Assembly: GCA_015680685.1 (NCBI GenBank)
Contig: MNCI01015670.1
Location: 699,354-743,418 of the forward strand
DNA: 44,065 nt
From: Gnetum montanum
Taxonomy: Eukaryota > Streptophyta > Gnetopsida > Gnetales > Gnetaceae
Reading direction: 5' to 3'
Shown here: piece by piece, positions 31,970 to 42,850 of the stretch
Layout of the letters: every line of letters starts with the position of its first letter
Position numbering within the stretch: the first letter of the stretch is position 1
Made by a program: the position numbers and the translations under genes
The notes under the pieces: generated by a model
The model's database searches: none
Told to the model about the DNA's origin: nothing
The model's input: the letters and a program-made list of their open reading frames with translations, nothing else

Positions 31970-33862
31970 GGAGGCCCAAAACCCATCGTCACCATCAGAA
32001 TCCAACCACTGAAATCACATGAGATCTCTGTCTCCAATAAGCTTCCATCTCAATATCCACATCCTGAAGTTGAGATAGGACCTCCAACTCCTCCTTGTGC
32101 AAGTCCTTACCACTTTAGGATCAATGAATCTCCTATTGCTACAAATTAGTTTCCTACAAGCAGACCACATCACATGTTTCCCGATGCATAATCTCTTTAA
32201 GGGTATTTCTTTTACAAGGAGAACCTTGCCCCTTGTAGCTCCATGAGAGGATTCTCATGTCCTGCAACTTGCATAGTTGAACACCTCCTTGAGGGCTAGT
32301 TGCATCCCCAAGTCAACCTTTGACTATATCCTGTTAACTGGGATCATAAAAACTAGCAGACATCCCAACTTGCTTGTGCTAAGCGAAATTGAGAAAGGTC
32401 CATCATTCATGGCACTCCTTTTAGTAACCTCTTCCAAGGGAGGTAGGGGACTCCCTCAAGCCATGTTAACCTAGATACCAAGGGGGGTGGTTCAAACCCC
32501 AAACCTTGAGTAGAGAACATTTTCAGCCTCAACCCATCTTTAATGGGCAACCCTAAGGAACTTGAAGATCCAAAAAACCGTGGCAACCTAGATGACACTA
32601 GTGAACTTGGTGAATTAGCTTCTCCACCTTCACAAAACACCCTGCGAATCCTAGGATTCAACTTGACTACTTTCCACATCCTCCACCTCCTTCACCCCTT
32701 CAACATTAGCTTGTGCACTCTATTTCGTGGCCCCTACCCCAATGGTATTCACCTTCACTATCCTACTAGGCCCAAATGGTGCCATGCCCTATGGTGGATT
32801 TCTAGGAAACCTCCCCTTTTGGGTTACAAATGTTCAATCCCCACCCCTCTTCTTTTGGCCAACCCCCTGCCTTTGCACCTAATAGTCTACCATCTAGTAC
32901 CTCGCCTTGCCACATGTGTTGCAAAGGTCAAGCCCAGTAGATTTTGTAACTACATGAGGATCAATGATCACGTTCTCATATTCAATCTTTACCCATTCCT
33001 CCCAAGAGGGAAAGTTGAGCACAACCTCATGGACTAGCTCCATAGGTGAAAGTAACCTCCACACATAGAACCTTGTAAACCCCATTCATTCCAAGGAACC
33101 CATGGCACAATCAAAGAATATGAAATCCTCAAAGAAACCAACAAGAGTTCTTAGAAACTCTTCCATCCAAAGCTTCCATGAGAGACTAGAAACCCTTATC
33201 CAGACCGGAGCCCTTGAAAACAAATATGAGTCCTAATGGGTCCTTGGTTGTCAATGGGTTAAGGCCAGACCCTGCACCCCAAAAAACCATGACTTTCCCA
33301 TCAAAATCTTCTCATGATCTTGCACTAATTGAAAAATAAACAAAAAGAGATCCTCTAGAAGGCAACAAACCTCCACAGGGTAGAAACCCCAATGCATGAC
33401 TATCAATTTCTTAACCAGGTCAAACGAATATTGTGCGCCCACTGAAACACACTTATTGATGAGATTTAACTCCACCATTCACAACCTCGCACTCGAGGGG
33501 ACTCGCATCTGTACCCTCACCGAGCCATCCCCTCTCACACACTCCTCCACCCCCCAACCTTGGGGGCACCAAGTGACTCATTTTTCCCCAATCTCTCCTC
33601 CAACATCCTTTCTTATAGATACCCCAACCCACTAGTTGCTTCAAACTACACCGCACTTGCCTCGCCCTCTTCCCAAGTACCCTCTACGTTGAGACTACGC
33701 TCCATGCTCATCACACTTCCTACAATCACTGCATTCCTTGCATTCACCTCATTCCCCACACTCGTCACATTCCCCACACTCGTCGCATTTCCACTCATCA
33801 ATTCAAAAGCCCCCATGTCTATATCATGATCATGAAGAAAATTACCAATTCTTCCTAGTAAC
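31970..33862 (-). pseudogene. LINE fragment: DUF4283 ORF1 and internally deleted ORF2
   Basis: On the minus strand a DUF4283-like region (about 33480-32900) reads GKSWFFGVQGLALTH, then SRAPVWIRVSSLSWKLW and EVVLNFPSWEEWVKIEYENV. A CNTCGKARY knuckle remnant and a QKKRG linker follow. ORF2 starts at ATG 32258 with MRILSWSYKGQGSPCKRNTL and DVVCLxETN, the N-terminus of an AP endonuclease. It then jumps to LHKEELEVLSQLQDVD...YWRQRS, which in LINE proteins lies just before the RT, so most of the endonuclease is deleted. At least five in-frame stops occur. It is more GC-rich than its surroundings. Confidence 0.75.
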
Positions 33863-33864
33863 AC

Positions 33865-34080
33865 TTAGAACAATTCAACGAAATCTACAATTATAATATC
33901 CCATCTATGTTTTATGTGTTCTAATGCAAGACATTGTAAAAAAATATGGTATCCATCTTCAATGTTATTTGCATTACACAATGAGCATATTGTAGGAATT
34001 TTGAGCCATCTACATGTTTCAACTCTCAAATGATGAGATCCCATTCGTGCTCTACTAATTGTGCATCATAATTATAGATA
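33865..34080 (-). pseudogene. LINE C-terminal zf-RVT domain fragment
   Basis: An uninterrupted minus-strand frame reads RARMGSHHLRVETCRWLKI, PTICSLCNANNIEDGYHIFL, QCLALEHIKHRW and ends at a stop (33865-33867). The CSLC...H...C pattern and the R-x-R-x-G-x-H-x-LRVE lead-in are those of the zinc-binding domain at the end of plant LINE ORF2. It lies upstream of the DUF4283 fragment on the same strand, so it belongs to a different LINE copy. Only the last 70 codons remain. Confidence 0.75.
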
Positions 34081-34124
34081 AATATTTTGGCTTTAAATTA
34101 AGGCCTTCCTTGATACTATTTAAA

Positions 34125-34310
34125 TAGAAATGTTTTTTTACTTATACATTTTTAAGATTATCAATTTTATATTACATAATTCATATAAAATTTTACTTAT
34201 AATATATTATTTGCACATAAAAAGACCAATTACACAATATTCAAATAGAATACACTATTTACTTCTTACTACTTATAGTACTCATACATTAAGTACTCAA
34301 TTTCCTTGGT
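34125..34310 (+). repeat. Dispersed repeat R1, copy 2
   Basis: TTTTACTTATAATATATTAT, CCAATTACACAATATTCAAA and CATACATTAAGTACTCAATT correspond to copy 1 at 26925-27035. It stops abruptly after TTCCTTGG at 34310. Confidence 0.55.
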
Positions 34311-34599
34311 GATGACCATGCCTCAATAACCAAAAATTGAAGCCAAATCCTATAAAATGCTTATTGACACAAGAAAAGAATACCATACTTTATTCTTGCT
34401 TGCAATTGAGAATGAAATATAGAAATGCTAGAAGTAATGTCCCTAAGAATAAACAAGGACTCAAGACCTCCACAAAATATACTCACATACATTAATGGTA
34501 ATAAATCCTACAATGGATGCTCAAGATGAGCTTTACATACTGTCTTCTCTCTTCTCTTTTTACCTCTCTTAGACCTCTCTCTTTCCATCTTCTCATGAA
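34311..34599. other. No recognisable gene
   Basis: This stretch lies between R1 and LTR E. It may include the unrecognised left end of LTR E. Confidence 0.4.
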
Positions 34600-35760
34600 C
34601 ATACAATGTGAGGAGCTGCCAAAAGTTCTATAAATAAGAGGTGGCTTTCCCTTGTTCAATCATCTAGATCTAGACCCTTAGCCAAACTATAGCAATTTTA
34701 CCATTCCATATTTAGAATAATTTCCATGTGTCCACAGTAGGAATGTCAAAGTGAATGGATATTTATTCGAGCAAATTGTACCTGAGCACACATTTGTATA
34801 CGGCAATAAAGATGAAATTTTTGATAAACCTTGCAGCATGTGGACTAAGCTAAATAGGACTTAATTACTGTTAAATGTTTAAATGCTTTCTTAGATAATT
34901 AATCTCTCTCAACCCTTGACTCTCCTAGTTAAGTACACTCAATACGACCACTTTGATCATGTGTGTAGCACTTGGTAACCCAGTAACGAGTAGCGTTTGG
35001 TAATCCTAGCAATGTTGCACTGGTTCAGGATGTATACGGCAAATGGGAACAGATACTGGTGTTAGGAAAATTAGGACCTAGTTAATGTAAGTTAGTCACT
35101 TAGTCCTCTCAACCCATTTCTTCCAGTGCATGCCCACAGTGTGATGATTGTAATTGTATGACATCCTTATTCGAGTGTGACGTACTTGGACATGCACAAG
35201 ATCAATAATAAGGATCAAGATTACTTCATCATTGCAGCATCCACTTAACTTAATTATGTATTTAATTTTTATTGTTGTTTACTGCTTTCTTAGTTAATAT
35301 CTCTTCACCCTAAACTCCTGTTAAATGTGGAATGAGTACAACTTGATCACGAGCATTTAAGTGTGACTACTTGGTAACCCAGTAGCGTGCCTAGGATCTG
35401 TGCTTGGTAATCCCAGTGGTAGTCGTGCACGAGATCCAAGATGTGTACGGATGATTAAGGGATGGATTCTCATCACACTTAGGCTAACTTAGATTCTCTC
35501 TTACCCTCTCTCTTAGCTTAGTTCATAGTATTTTCCATTGTCTCCAGGAGTAGCATTAGTATAGAAACACATCATACACCTCACTATGGACTAAACCATA
35601 TGGGACAAGCTAATATTAGTCCAGGTGGGAAGACAACGAACTACGACCTAAGAATAACTGTATAGGTACCACAACTAGCCCGTCTGTGGAGTTCAACCGA
35701 ATCGTGCATGAAACACTCGTATTCGTATGGTTGAGTGTAGGGGTACCTCGCCACTCATCA
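34600..35760 (+). repeat. Mosaic LTR E
   Basis: It starts near TCTATAAATAAGAGGTGG (TATA about 34633) with a C-type R/U5: GTCCACAGTAGGAATGTCA, AATAAAGATG (34806) and GCGTTTGGTAATCCTAGCAA. At about 35120 a second R-like module begins (CAGTGTGATGATTGTAATTG, TTATTCGAGTGTGACGTACT) that matches LTR G at 24210-24330, followed by a full U5 to CTCATCA at 35760. It appears solo: no primer site follows. I could not find a matching duplication on the left (the right flank is AAATA), so the left boundary is uncertain. Confidence 0.75.
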
Positions 35761-35959
35761 AAATAGAAGGCCTTAATGCCTATTTCATGTCATTCCATGG
35801 TTTTCCCATTATATATGGAATTAGAAAAATTACAAAAATGGGTGTCCTAGATAATAAAATTGGGCATCAATACAAAAATGGATGATAGGAATCCTCTAGT
35901 TTCCGAAGAAAATGTGGAGATTAAACAGTGCTGGGAGTCGCACTCCTAGGATGCTGAAG

Positions 35960-36591
35960 GATCTTCAATAGGCTCCTACACTTGTTGTGATGGTGGTTGA
36001 GGTTGTCCTATTGTGGCTATTGGTTCTAGTGGAAGACAAAAAGCATATAGTAATGCTTTCATGTTCTCCTCCTTACTCTGTGGATCATACACAGACCATG
36101 TGGCTTCGCCAATATGGGTTGGTATGGGGACATCCCACAAATAGGGCATTGTAGGGAACAACTCCTTAATGTTGACAAACCATGTTGCAAATTGTTTATG
36201 TTCAACGTTGAACATCTTTACTAGGTTTTGCAATTCATGGTAGTCATTCATTCTTTTGATGAGGTTCTCAACAATCGCTCATTGATCTGTGAAACAGCTC
36301 CTTAGAACTTCAAGCACAATATTGGTTGTCTCCAACTTTTACTTACTATCTTTATGATGCTCAAACTCAACCTCATAGAGGAGGTATGAGATAGCCACCT
36401 ACTTCTCCAATTCATACCTTGGTCTTCTTATTGTTAGCATCACCAATTTTGCATTTTGGAGGTTGGCAAGCTCCATGTATTCTATCATTTCTTCTATCTG
36501 CAACTCTTTCATGCAAATCTCTACTTTGTTGTAGGCATTCAGGTCATCAAAGATTGACTGCCATACATCACCTCTTTGCTAGAGTTGGTGG
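35960..36591 (-). pseudogene. Unknown decayed gene, coiled-coil-like then globular
   Basis: A single minus-strand frame from about 36591 reads for about 205 codons with only three internal stops. It begins DVWQSIFDDLNAYNKVEICM, is Glu/Leu/Lys-rich and helical (KELQIEEMIEYMELANLQNA, later LETTNIVLEVLRSCF), then a part with ATWFVNIKELFPTMP, LWDVPIPTHIGEATW and a Pro/Gln tail ending at a stop near 35974. I do not recognise the family. It could be a gag-like protein of an element or a host gene fragment. It is divergent from the pseudogene at 36717, with about 125 bp between starts. Confidence 0.5.
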
Positions 36592-36716
36592 TTTTTCATG
36601 CATGGTTAATAATGTCCTAGAAATGAACATGCTCATCCTTTTAAAGTTCAAAAGCAATGCAAGTGGAGTAGAACTAAGAGTCCAATACAAGAGTAAGCAA
36701 AGAAGAGCAAGATATA

Positions 36717-37556
36717 ATGGCTTCAATAGCAGCAAGATCAATAGCATTAGTGGTGTGCATTATTTCTCTGGTAGCTTGCCTCAACATTCATGGCAATATC
36801 AAGTTTTCAACCAAAGATGCCACTGAGGATACTTTCAGTGACTTCATGAAGGATTTGCAAATAAAGTGGACTAATGAATGAAGACGATAATAGGACATAC
36901 CAATGTTGAGTGTGAATAAGAGGTTCATACTCCTAGATCTCTCCAACAATCTATATAGCATCACAGTGGCGATCAACACCATGAATGTTTACATGTTGGG
37001 TTATTGTGCCTATCAAGATTCAACCCCATGAGCCTACTTTTACAAATACACTCTTGCGGTAGTTGCCAACACTCTATTCTCCAATGTTAACAATGATAAT
37101 AGAGCCCCACTTAGCTTCAACAACACCTACAACAATCTAGAGAAAGAGGTAGGACATAGGGATTAAATCAATTTACTGATGGGAGAACTAAAGAATTCCA
37201 TCACCAATTTGTAGAGTTAATGTAAGAAAGTTGATGATAAAATAGTTGCTAAATATTCATTGGTGGCGAAAGCATCTAGATATAAATTTATTGAGGCACA
37301 GATATCAGCCTCTCTATACCTACAAGACCCCAAATTTAAGCTGGACTCTACAATGCTAGACCTGGAGACGAGCTGAGAAAAATTGTTGGACTACATCCAA
37401 TAGTCAGTGCAAGGAGTATTCACAAGTGCTGTCCAAGTAAACAACATCAAAGTAGACAACATCTACCTATACTACGTCAAAGACATTGTAATACTCAAAA
37501 GTTTGAAATCATCAATAGCACTACCACTTTCTTTTTTTCCTTCTTCTGCTTTGTAG
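36717..37556 (+). pseudogene. Ribosome-inactivating protein (rRNA N-glycosidase) pseudogene
   Basis: One plus-strand frame of 280 codons, with no frameshift, shows a signal peptide (residues 1 to about 25), an N-terminal block with TFSDFMKDL, a KRFILLDLSN block, a VYMLGY block at the place of the first active-site Tyr, an LSFNNTYNNLE block and a TSAVQV block. In this family the enzyme removes one adenine from the large rRNA sarcin-ricin loop. It is dead: nine internal stops (36879, 36888, 36891, 37029, 37164, 37212, 37218, 37374, 37401). The catalytic Glu position in the EAxR signature reads Lys (KASR, 37269-37280), and the active-site Trp codon is a stop (37374). It is a host-type plant gene, not a transposon part. 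Length and signal suit a type 1 protein or the A chain of a type 2. Confidence 0.85.
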
Positions 37557-38444
37557 TTGCCATGCATAGTAATGCTTGTGGAGGGTGCCAATTATTATTG
37601 ATATGGTATCCTAGACCAGTCCAACTCTAATGAACTCTTATTGAATGGTGTCCAAGGACTGTGTGCCAATGTCTAGAGTGGAGACAAGCTGCAGCTCTCC
37701 TCATGTGGAAACTCATTTCAATGAACACCAACAAAGGTGAAGTCAAAATCAAGAAAGTTTGCATAAAATTCCCTTCAACCAAAACTCAATTAGAAGCCCT
37801 AGAAAGCACATTTATACTACAAGCCATTGTTATGTTTGTATCTAATCATGAATCATCTCTTGAAATGCCAAATGTCTCAAAACCCACTTTTCAACTTGCA
37901 TGATAAGTTGGTCAATCCTGAAGGCTATGGCTAATTCCATTGTGCACATGTCTTTTTCCTCAACAAACATGAATAGCTTCATGTTATGCCTTAGAGGATT
38001 GAATAGCACTAAGACCCCTAGCAATGCCCTAGTCACCCACATCTATAATTCCTTGAGGATTGAAAATCTTCCATTGAATGTACTCACAAGTGTTTTTTTT
38101 AAATTACTTTCTTTGTTTCTCTAGCACACTTCCTAAGATGAGAATCCTAGGGCTATTAGAGCTCTCAAACCTTGCAAAGTTGCCATCTCCACAAACTACC
38201 TCCTATGGTTGTTGAAACTAAAACATTTGTCAAATCATGCTTGTGAATGAAATTCACTCCTAAACCAAGCCACTACTATCACTGACCTATTCTAATGTTG
38301 TGCTAGAGCCACCCTTCATAGGTCTCTCCCCATTATCCAAGCTCTTCCCCTAGTTGAGTGCTACTCTAGAATTTACACTCTTCAAACCCTCTTATGAACC
38401 AATACTATCACCACCTAGATCTTTAATCATGACCTTCTAATCAA
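37557..38444 (+). other. Downstream of RIP pseudogene, possible lectin trace
   Basis: In the same frame as the RIP pseudogene, 37635-37695 reads NGVQGLCANV, stop, SGDKLQLSSCGN. This loosely fits the GLC-DV...QL..C pattern of a ricin-B-type repeat and would suggest a type 2 (two-chain) ancestor. It is only one weak block. The rest, to 38444, has short frames with no recognised domain. Confidence 0.25.
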
Positions 38445-38540
38445 ATTTCAATAATCTCTTTTTACTTGTAATATGTTATTTACATATAAAAAATCCAATT
38501 ACACAATATTTCAATAGAATATGTTAAACTAAAAATAAGA
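38445..38540 (+). repeat. Dispersed repeat R1, copy 3 (short)
   Basis: TTTTTACTTGTAATATGTTA and CCAATTACACAATATTTCAA then AGAATATGTT match copy 1. It lies directly beside the 3' end of the LINE at 38545. Confidence 0.5.
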
Positions 38541-38544
38541 TCTA

Positions 38545-40850
38545 GTAACATCTGTAGACCCAAAAAATCTATTAGACAATAGCACATTCATGTCATGAAG
38601 AATAAAAACTAACTCAACAAAGTGAATAATCATCATAGGATGCATTAAAAACAAATCATACAAATTGTTAGTAGTAATATTATATTTTTTCCTCAAATGA
38701 TCAGTCACATGACAACTAAGAAAAATATGTTGCTCATCGTCAAGGGCTTTAGATTCACATAATCAACAAGTGCATTGTTCCCTTGCCATGTGGATCCATT
38801 GTTCACTTTCAATCCTTAGACGATGTAAACTCAACTAGAGCCTACTAATAAAACTACAAGCTCTAATCATAATATTAGTCATAAGATATTGGACTTTTGA
38901 ATCTCAAGAATTACCTCTAATCATAATATTAGTCGTAGATATGCCCCAAGTAGAATTTTTTCTTTCCTTTAACATTTGATCGCAACCTTTCTAATACCTG
39001 ATGTTTTACTAACTTTCAAATATGTTTAGGATTATTTTACATTACCTCCATTGAGATATTCCAAGTTTTGAGCCATTTCATCCTCTGAAAATACCAGCTT
39101 TATTCTCCTATGATTTCAAGAATTTTTTTAGAAATCTTTGGATGCTTTGATTTTGAAAATTTTTGAGTATAAGTAATAAATTGACAAAGAGCTTCAACTT
39201 ATAGGAGAAGAAAATCACACTTCAAAAGTAACTTGGAATAAGGTGTCTTAGCTTTTACTTACAATTCATCTATTTAAAAAATCTTTGCACCCTTTTAATA
39301 GCCTACTAGTTTTCTGCATTGAGACTGGGTCCCACACTGCACACTCATACAATACAATTGGATAGATAATAGATTGGAAGATTTTTTTTCTAAATTATTG
39401 ACCCTAAATTCCTAATGTCATGTATTTATTTTTAACTACATATAGAGATTTAATTTCTCCTACTATTCTTTCTTTGATACAATCATCTCATCTGTAATTG
39501 TTTGTACAATGAAGCCCCAAGTATCTAAAGGATTTCACATTTTATATTTTGGTAGATACCATACTAAAACTAAAATTTACATTTCTAGTACCCCATATCA
39601 TCATTTTTGTTCTTTCCACATTAACCTTCAAACTAGATGAAAGACAAAAGCTTTCTAACACTTGTAGCATATTTTGCATACCTGATTCAGATGTAGAAAT
39701 TAATGTAGCATCATTTGCATATAGAAGTAGGTGTATTCCTTGAGATCCTAGTTTGATAACATGCTTTTGATCCACTTTATATAATCAATCTTGTAATTCA
39801 TCAATAAAGATATTGAAGAGAGTTGGAAATAAAAGACAGCCTTGTTTCACTCCAATTCCACTTTGAAACTAAAATTTATTCTCTAATATACTATCATCAA
39901 CCTCAATTATGACTTCTTCATACAACTTTTGAGTTACTACTATTAACTCTTAAGGAATGCCTAAATAATTAAGCCACTTCTATAACTTTTTTCAAATCAC
40001 TGAGTCATATGCTTTTGCAAAATAAACAAAACAAATGGAAGCTTTTTTGTTGGACTTTTCTACAACTTCTATACAATGTCTAAGAGTAACCAAATGATCA
40101 ATAATGAAGTGGGTTTGACTAAAGCTAGCTTGGCAAATTGCCCTTTTATTATTAATTTTTGCCCACTAATTCTTTTTCAAGGGTGCCCAATTGCTTGGAA
40201 AAGATATTACTAACCAATATTATTTGATAGTTGTTTAGATTATTTTTGTTACATTTTTTTATACAAAAGTATTACCTTGCTAACCCTTCATCATGGGTCC
40301 AAGCCACACTCAACCACTATGTTTAGGCTTCAACAAATTTTCTTATGAATAGGAGTTCTTGTGCATTGAAGTAATTCAACATATAAATGATTGGGATCCA
40401 TAGCTTTACCAATTGCTAACCTATTAATGCCATCTATCACCTCATTTAGAGTGAAATACAAGGAAGCTTGAGTAACACTGGAGGATCTATCAACCTCCCC
40501 TAAAAAAAGCTAATTATAAAAAACACAAATATCATGAAAAGAGATATCAAGTCATGGGGATATTTTGTGCTAAAAAGAATTCCAAAATTCCTTAGGCTCC
40601 ATTGTAATCATGTATGCAAAAAGCTCTTAGTAATTTCTAACAAAGATCTTCTTCTTCATTTTGATTAAGCATTGATACTGCTTAGTCAAAGTTTATTTTT
40701 GATCTACACTAGTTTTTTTAATGCTCCTTCTAGATTGTACACATTCATCATTAAACCAATGCTAATGAGTATTATGATTGTAGTCATTAGTAACCTGTTT
40801 AGCTCATTCAACTAAAATTTGTTCCACATTCTTAGAATGTTGTTTAAAGT
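38545..40850 (-). pseudogene. LINE 2 reverse transcriptase and zf-RVT
   Basis: Minus strand, in order: LNEVIDGINRLAIGKAMDPN (near 40420), a CFVYFAKAYDSVI block (near 40020), GVKQGCLLFPTLFNIFIDEL (near 39830), LLLYANDATLIS (near 39715), SLKVNVERTKMMIWGTRN (near 39610) and a zinc-type end with LCESKALDDEQHIFLSCH (near 38740). The usual YADD box reads YAND (39721-39710), losing one catalytic Asp. The FAKAYD Asp of the first metal-binding site is kept. Numerous stops separate the blocks. It is a clear plant LINE RT. Confidence 0.85.
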
Positions 40851-40889
40851 CCCATTACTTTTGCACTATCTCTCTATACTTGTCTTTGA

Positions 40890-41870
40890 ACTTAGATGTT
40901 AATCTTTTTTTGATGCACTTTCTTGTTCTTGTTCTTTTTAGTATCAAGATATAATTGAACTTGTAAGACAAACTCTAAAGAATGATGACAATATTCCACT
41001 ACCTCAACTCCTACTATAAACTCTTTCATGTACTTTATATTTTCAATTGATGACAAAAGAAAATCAATACCTTGGGGTCCTATAAAAGTGAAAGCTTTAG
41101 ATCCTAGGAAGTTGGCTAAGCCATTACAATTGAGCAAATATAAAGTCTTAGAGCACTCTAAAAACTGTTATCCCATTCTATTGATGATGCTATCTTTAGA
41201 GCACCTAACCCAATTCAAACAGGAAACAATGTTTAAGCCAACATTAGCATTTTGTCACTAAATAATTTCTATTGGAGTGATCCAACTTAAGCATTAAAAT
41301 CTCCATAGATAAAAATAGCTCTCTTAGTTCTAAACTCCACAATGTCTATTTCTAAATTCTAGAAAGGCTAATCTCTAGATAAACCTACCATATCATACAA
41401 ACTAGCTTCACTATGAGCAAAATAGCATATGGCAATAAAAACACAATTTGATGCTAGTAAAACTTTAACCAAACATATTACTTAAATTCATCTATCTTTT
41501 CTAGTTGTACAAGATGATTTAAAGGCTTTCTAACTAAACACAAAATACCTCTTAAGGGTTTGCCTCTTTGATCCTTTCTAATATTTCCTATAGAGAATTT
41601 AATGAAGCTTGGGATAACAAAATATTTTCAACATTCATCTTCCCATGTTTCCACCATGCCAAAAATATCAAAGCTATTAAAAAACCAATACTATTTTAAA
41701 ATAATTTTATTTGCAATGCCACCATCAATGTTTATGAATCCATAGCATAAGGAGCTTAGACATTTTTTGAGAAATTTCTTAAATATTTTTTATTTGTAAT
41801 CACTACCACATTACTAGCATTTAGGTAAGCCATGAGACATTTTTCACATGTATCTATAACCTTTTTTCGT
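40890..41870 (-). pseudogene. LINE 2 AP endonuclease
   Basis: Minus strand: a WKHGKMNVENIL block (near 41650), a NPxEVFCV block (near 41560), RTKRAIFIYGDFNAxVG (near 41300-41335) and LNCNGLANFLGSKAFTFIGP then QGIDFLLSSIENIKYM (41137-41020). GDFN and TFIGPQG are hallmarks of the LINE endonuclease that nicks target DNA. It is broken by stops and at least two frameshifts. Confidence 0.8.
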
Positions 41871-42539
41871 TATTCTGTTTTCTTTGCAAGTTCCTTACAC
41901 ATCAAATCTTTATTTATCCAAATTATATTCCCACATTCAACCTATTGATGATAAGAAGCTTATTTCCTTTTTTCCTTTAATACCTTCTTCTAGCATGTTA
42001 ACCTTTGTAGGATTTCTGTGTTTTTCTACGAAATTTAATCTAACAATGCTATTTTGGAAACAATAACTTTCCAATTTGCAACTAGAATTTCAACCATTAT
42101 AGTTAAACTTTTTCTTTACCTTCCCTATGATGATGGCACCATGTAGTATTCAAATTTTCTAGGTGTATGAATCATTCATTGTGCCAAGAAACCTATGCTC
42201 ATGAATTGAGGATTTTCTCCTACCGTTGAATCACTACCTTCAAACTGCAAAATATGCTAGGTTCTCATACAAACATTTTAACAAACACTCACTATAAAAA
42301 CTACAAATACACTAGGGCCTCTTTCAACATCTTGTCGTATTTCTAAAATTATGCTAGGACCTCCTTGAACATTCTAAATTATGCTAGAGGATTTAATAGG
42401 GCAGCGATAGTTCCATAAAACTTGAAGAACATTACTTGCTTTGTTGCGGAATAGATGTGCCTAGTCGATGATGAAGAGTTGCTCCTTTTCATCTATAGAA
42501 TGTGCTAGATTGCTAATAGGGCCTTGTGCAACATTGTTA

Positions 42540-42850
42540 CTTATGATACTTATAACTTACATACTCAATTTCATTTCTATTAGTTATAATACTCATACCT
42601 TACATACTCAATTTCCTTGTTGAACATTTTTCCGTTTCTAGTTTCCATGCTAAAATGACAAGGAGCCATATAGGAAATGAGAGGTGGCTCAAGCAGTTAG
42701 CTCATTATTTGATAAGAATTTGTAAATAAGAGGTTGCAATTAAAATCACACTATAATTAGCTTATTTTATTTCTCTATAATTATTCTAATGTATCATGTT
42801 TCCTATATATCTTGGGATGTACCCATTGAATTTCAATCCATTAAGCAATA
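42540..42850 (+). repeat. Dispersed repeat R1, copy 4, with SINE-like tail
   Basis: CATACCTTACATACTCAATT and a TTGAACATTTTTCCGTTTCT-like block match copy 1 at 27010-27060. GAGAGGTGGCTCAAGCAGTT (box A-like) follows, and the region ends near CTTGGGATGTACCCA, the same end phrase as the SINE-like repeats at 27190-27527. This suggests R1 and the SINE-like units may be parts of one element. Confidence 0.5.

Larger units (their letters stand above)
38545..42500 (-). mobile_element. LINE 2, long copy
   Basis: This minus-strand LINE has the endonuclease (about 41870-40890), RT (about 40850-39000) and C-terminal zinc domain (about 38900-38545) all in place. DNA from 41900 to 42500 shows frame fragments that may be the start of ORF2 or ORF1. 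Unlike LINE 1 it keeps nearly every block, so it is younger, but stops, frameshifts and an altered catalytic box show it is inactive. Confidence 0.8.

Noticed and set aside
32543-33037. 164-codon plus-strand frame, the longest clean frame in the window
   Set aside because: Antisense to the DUF4283 region of a LINE, which has the recognisable protein blocks.
34311-34320. TGATGACC as the left end of LTR E
   Set aside because: The preceding bases do not match the right flank (AAATA), and it lies about 320 bp before the TATA box, against 100-150 bp in other copies.
36419-36826. 135-codon plus-strand frame
   Set aside because: Overlaps both the unknown minus-strand relic and the RIP start in another frame; no domain is seen.
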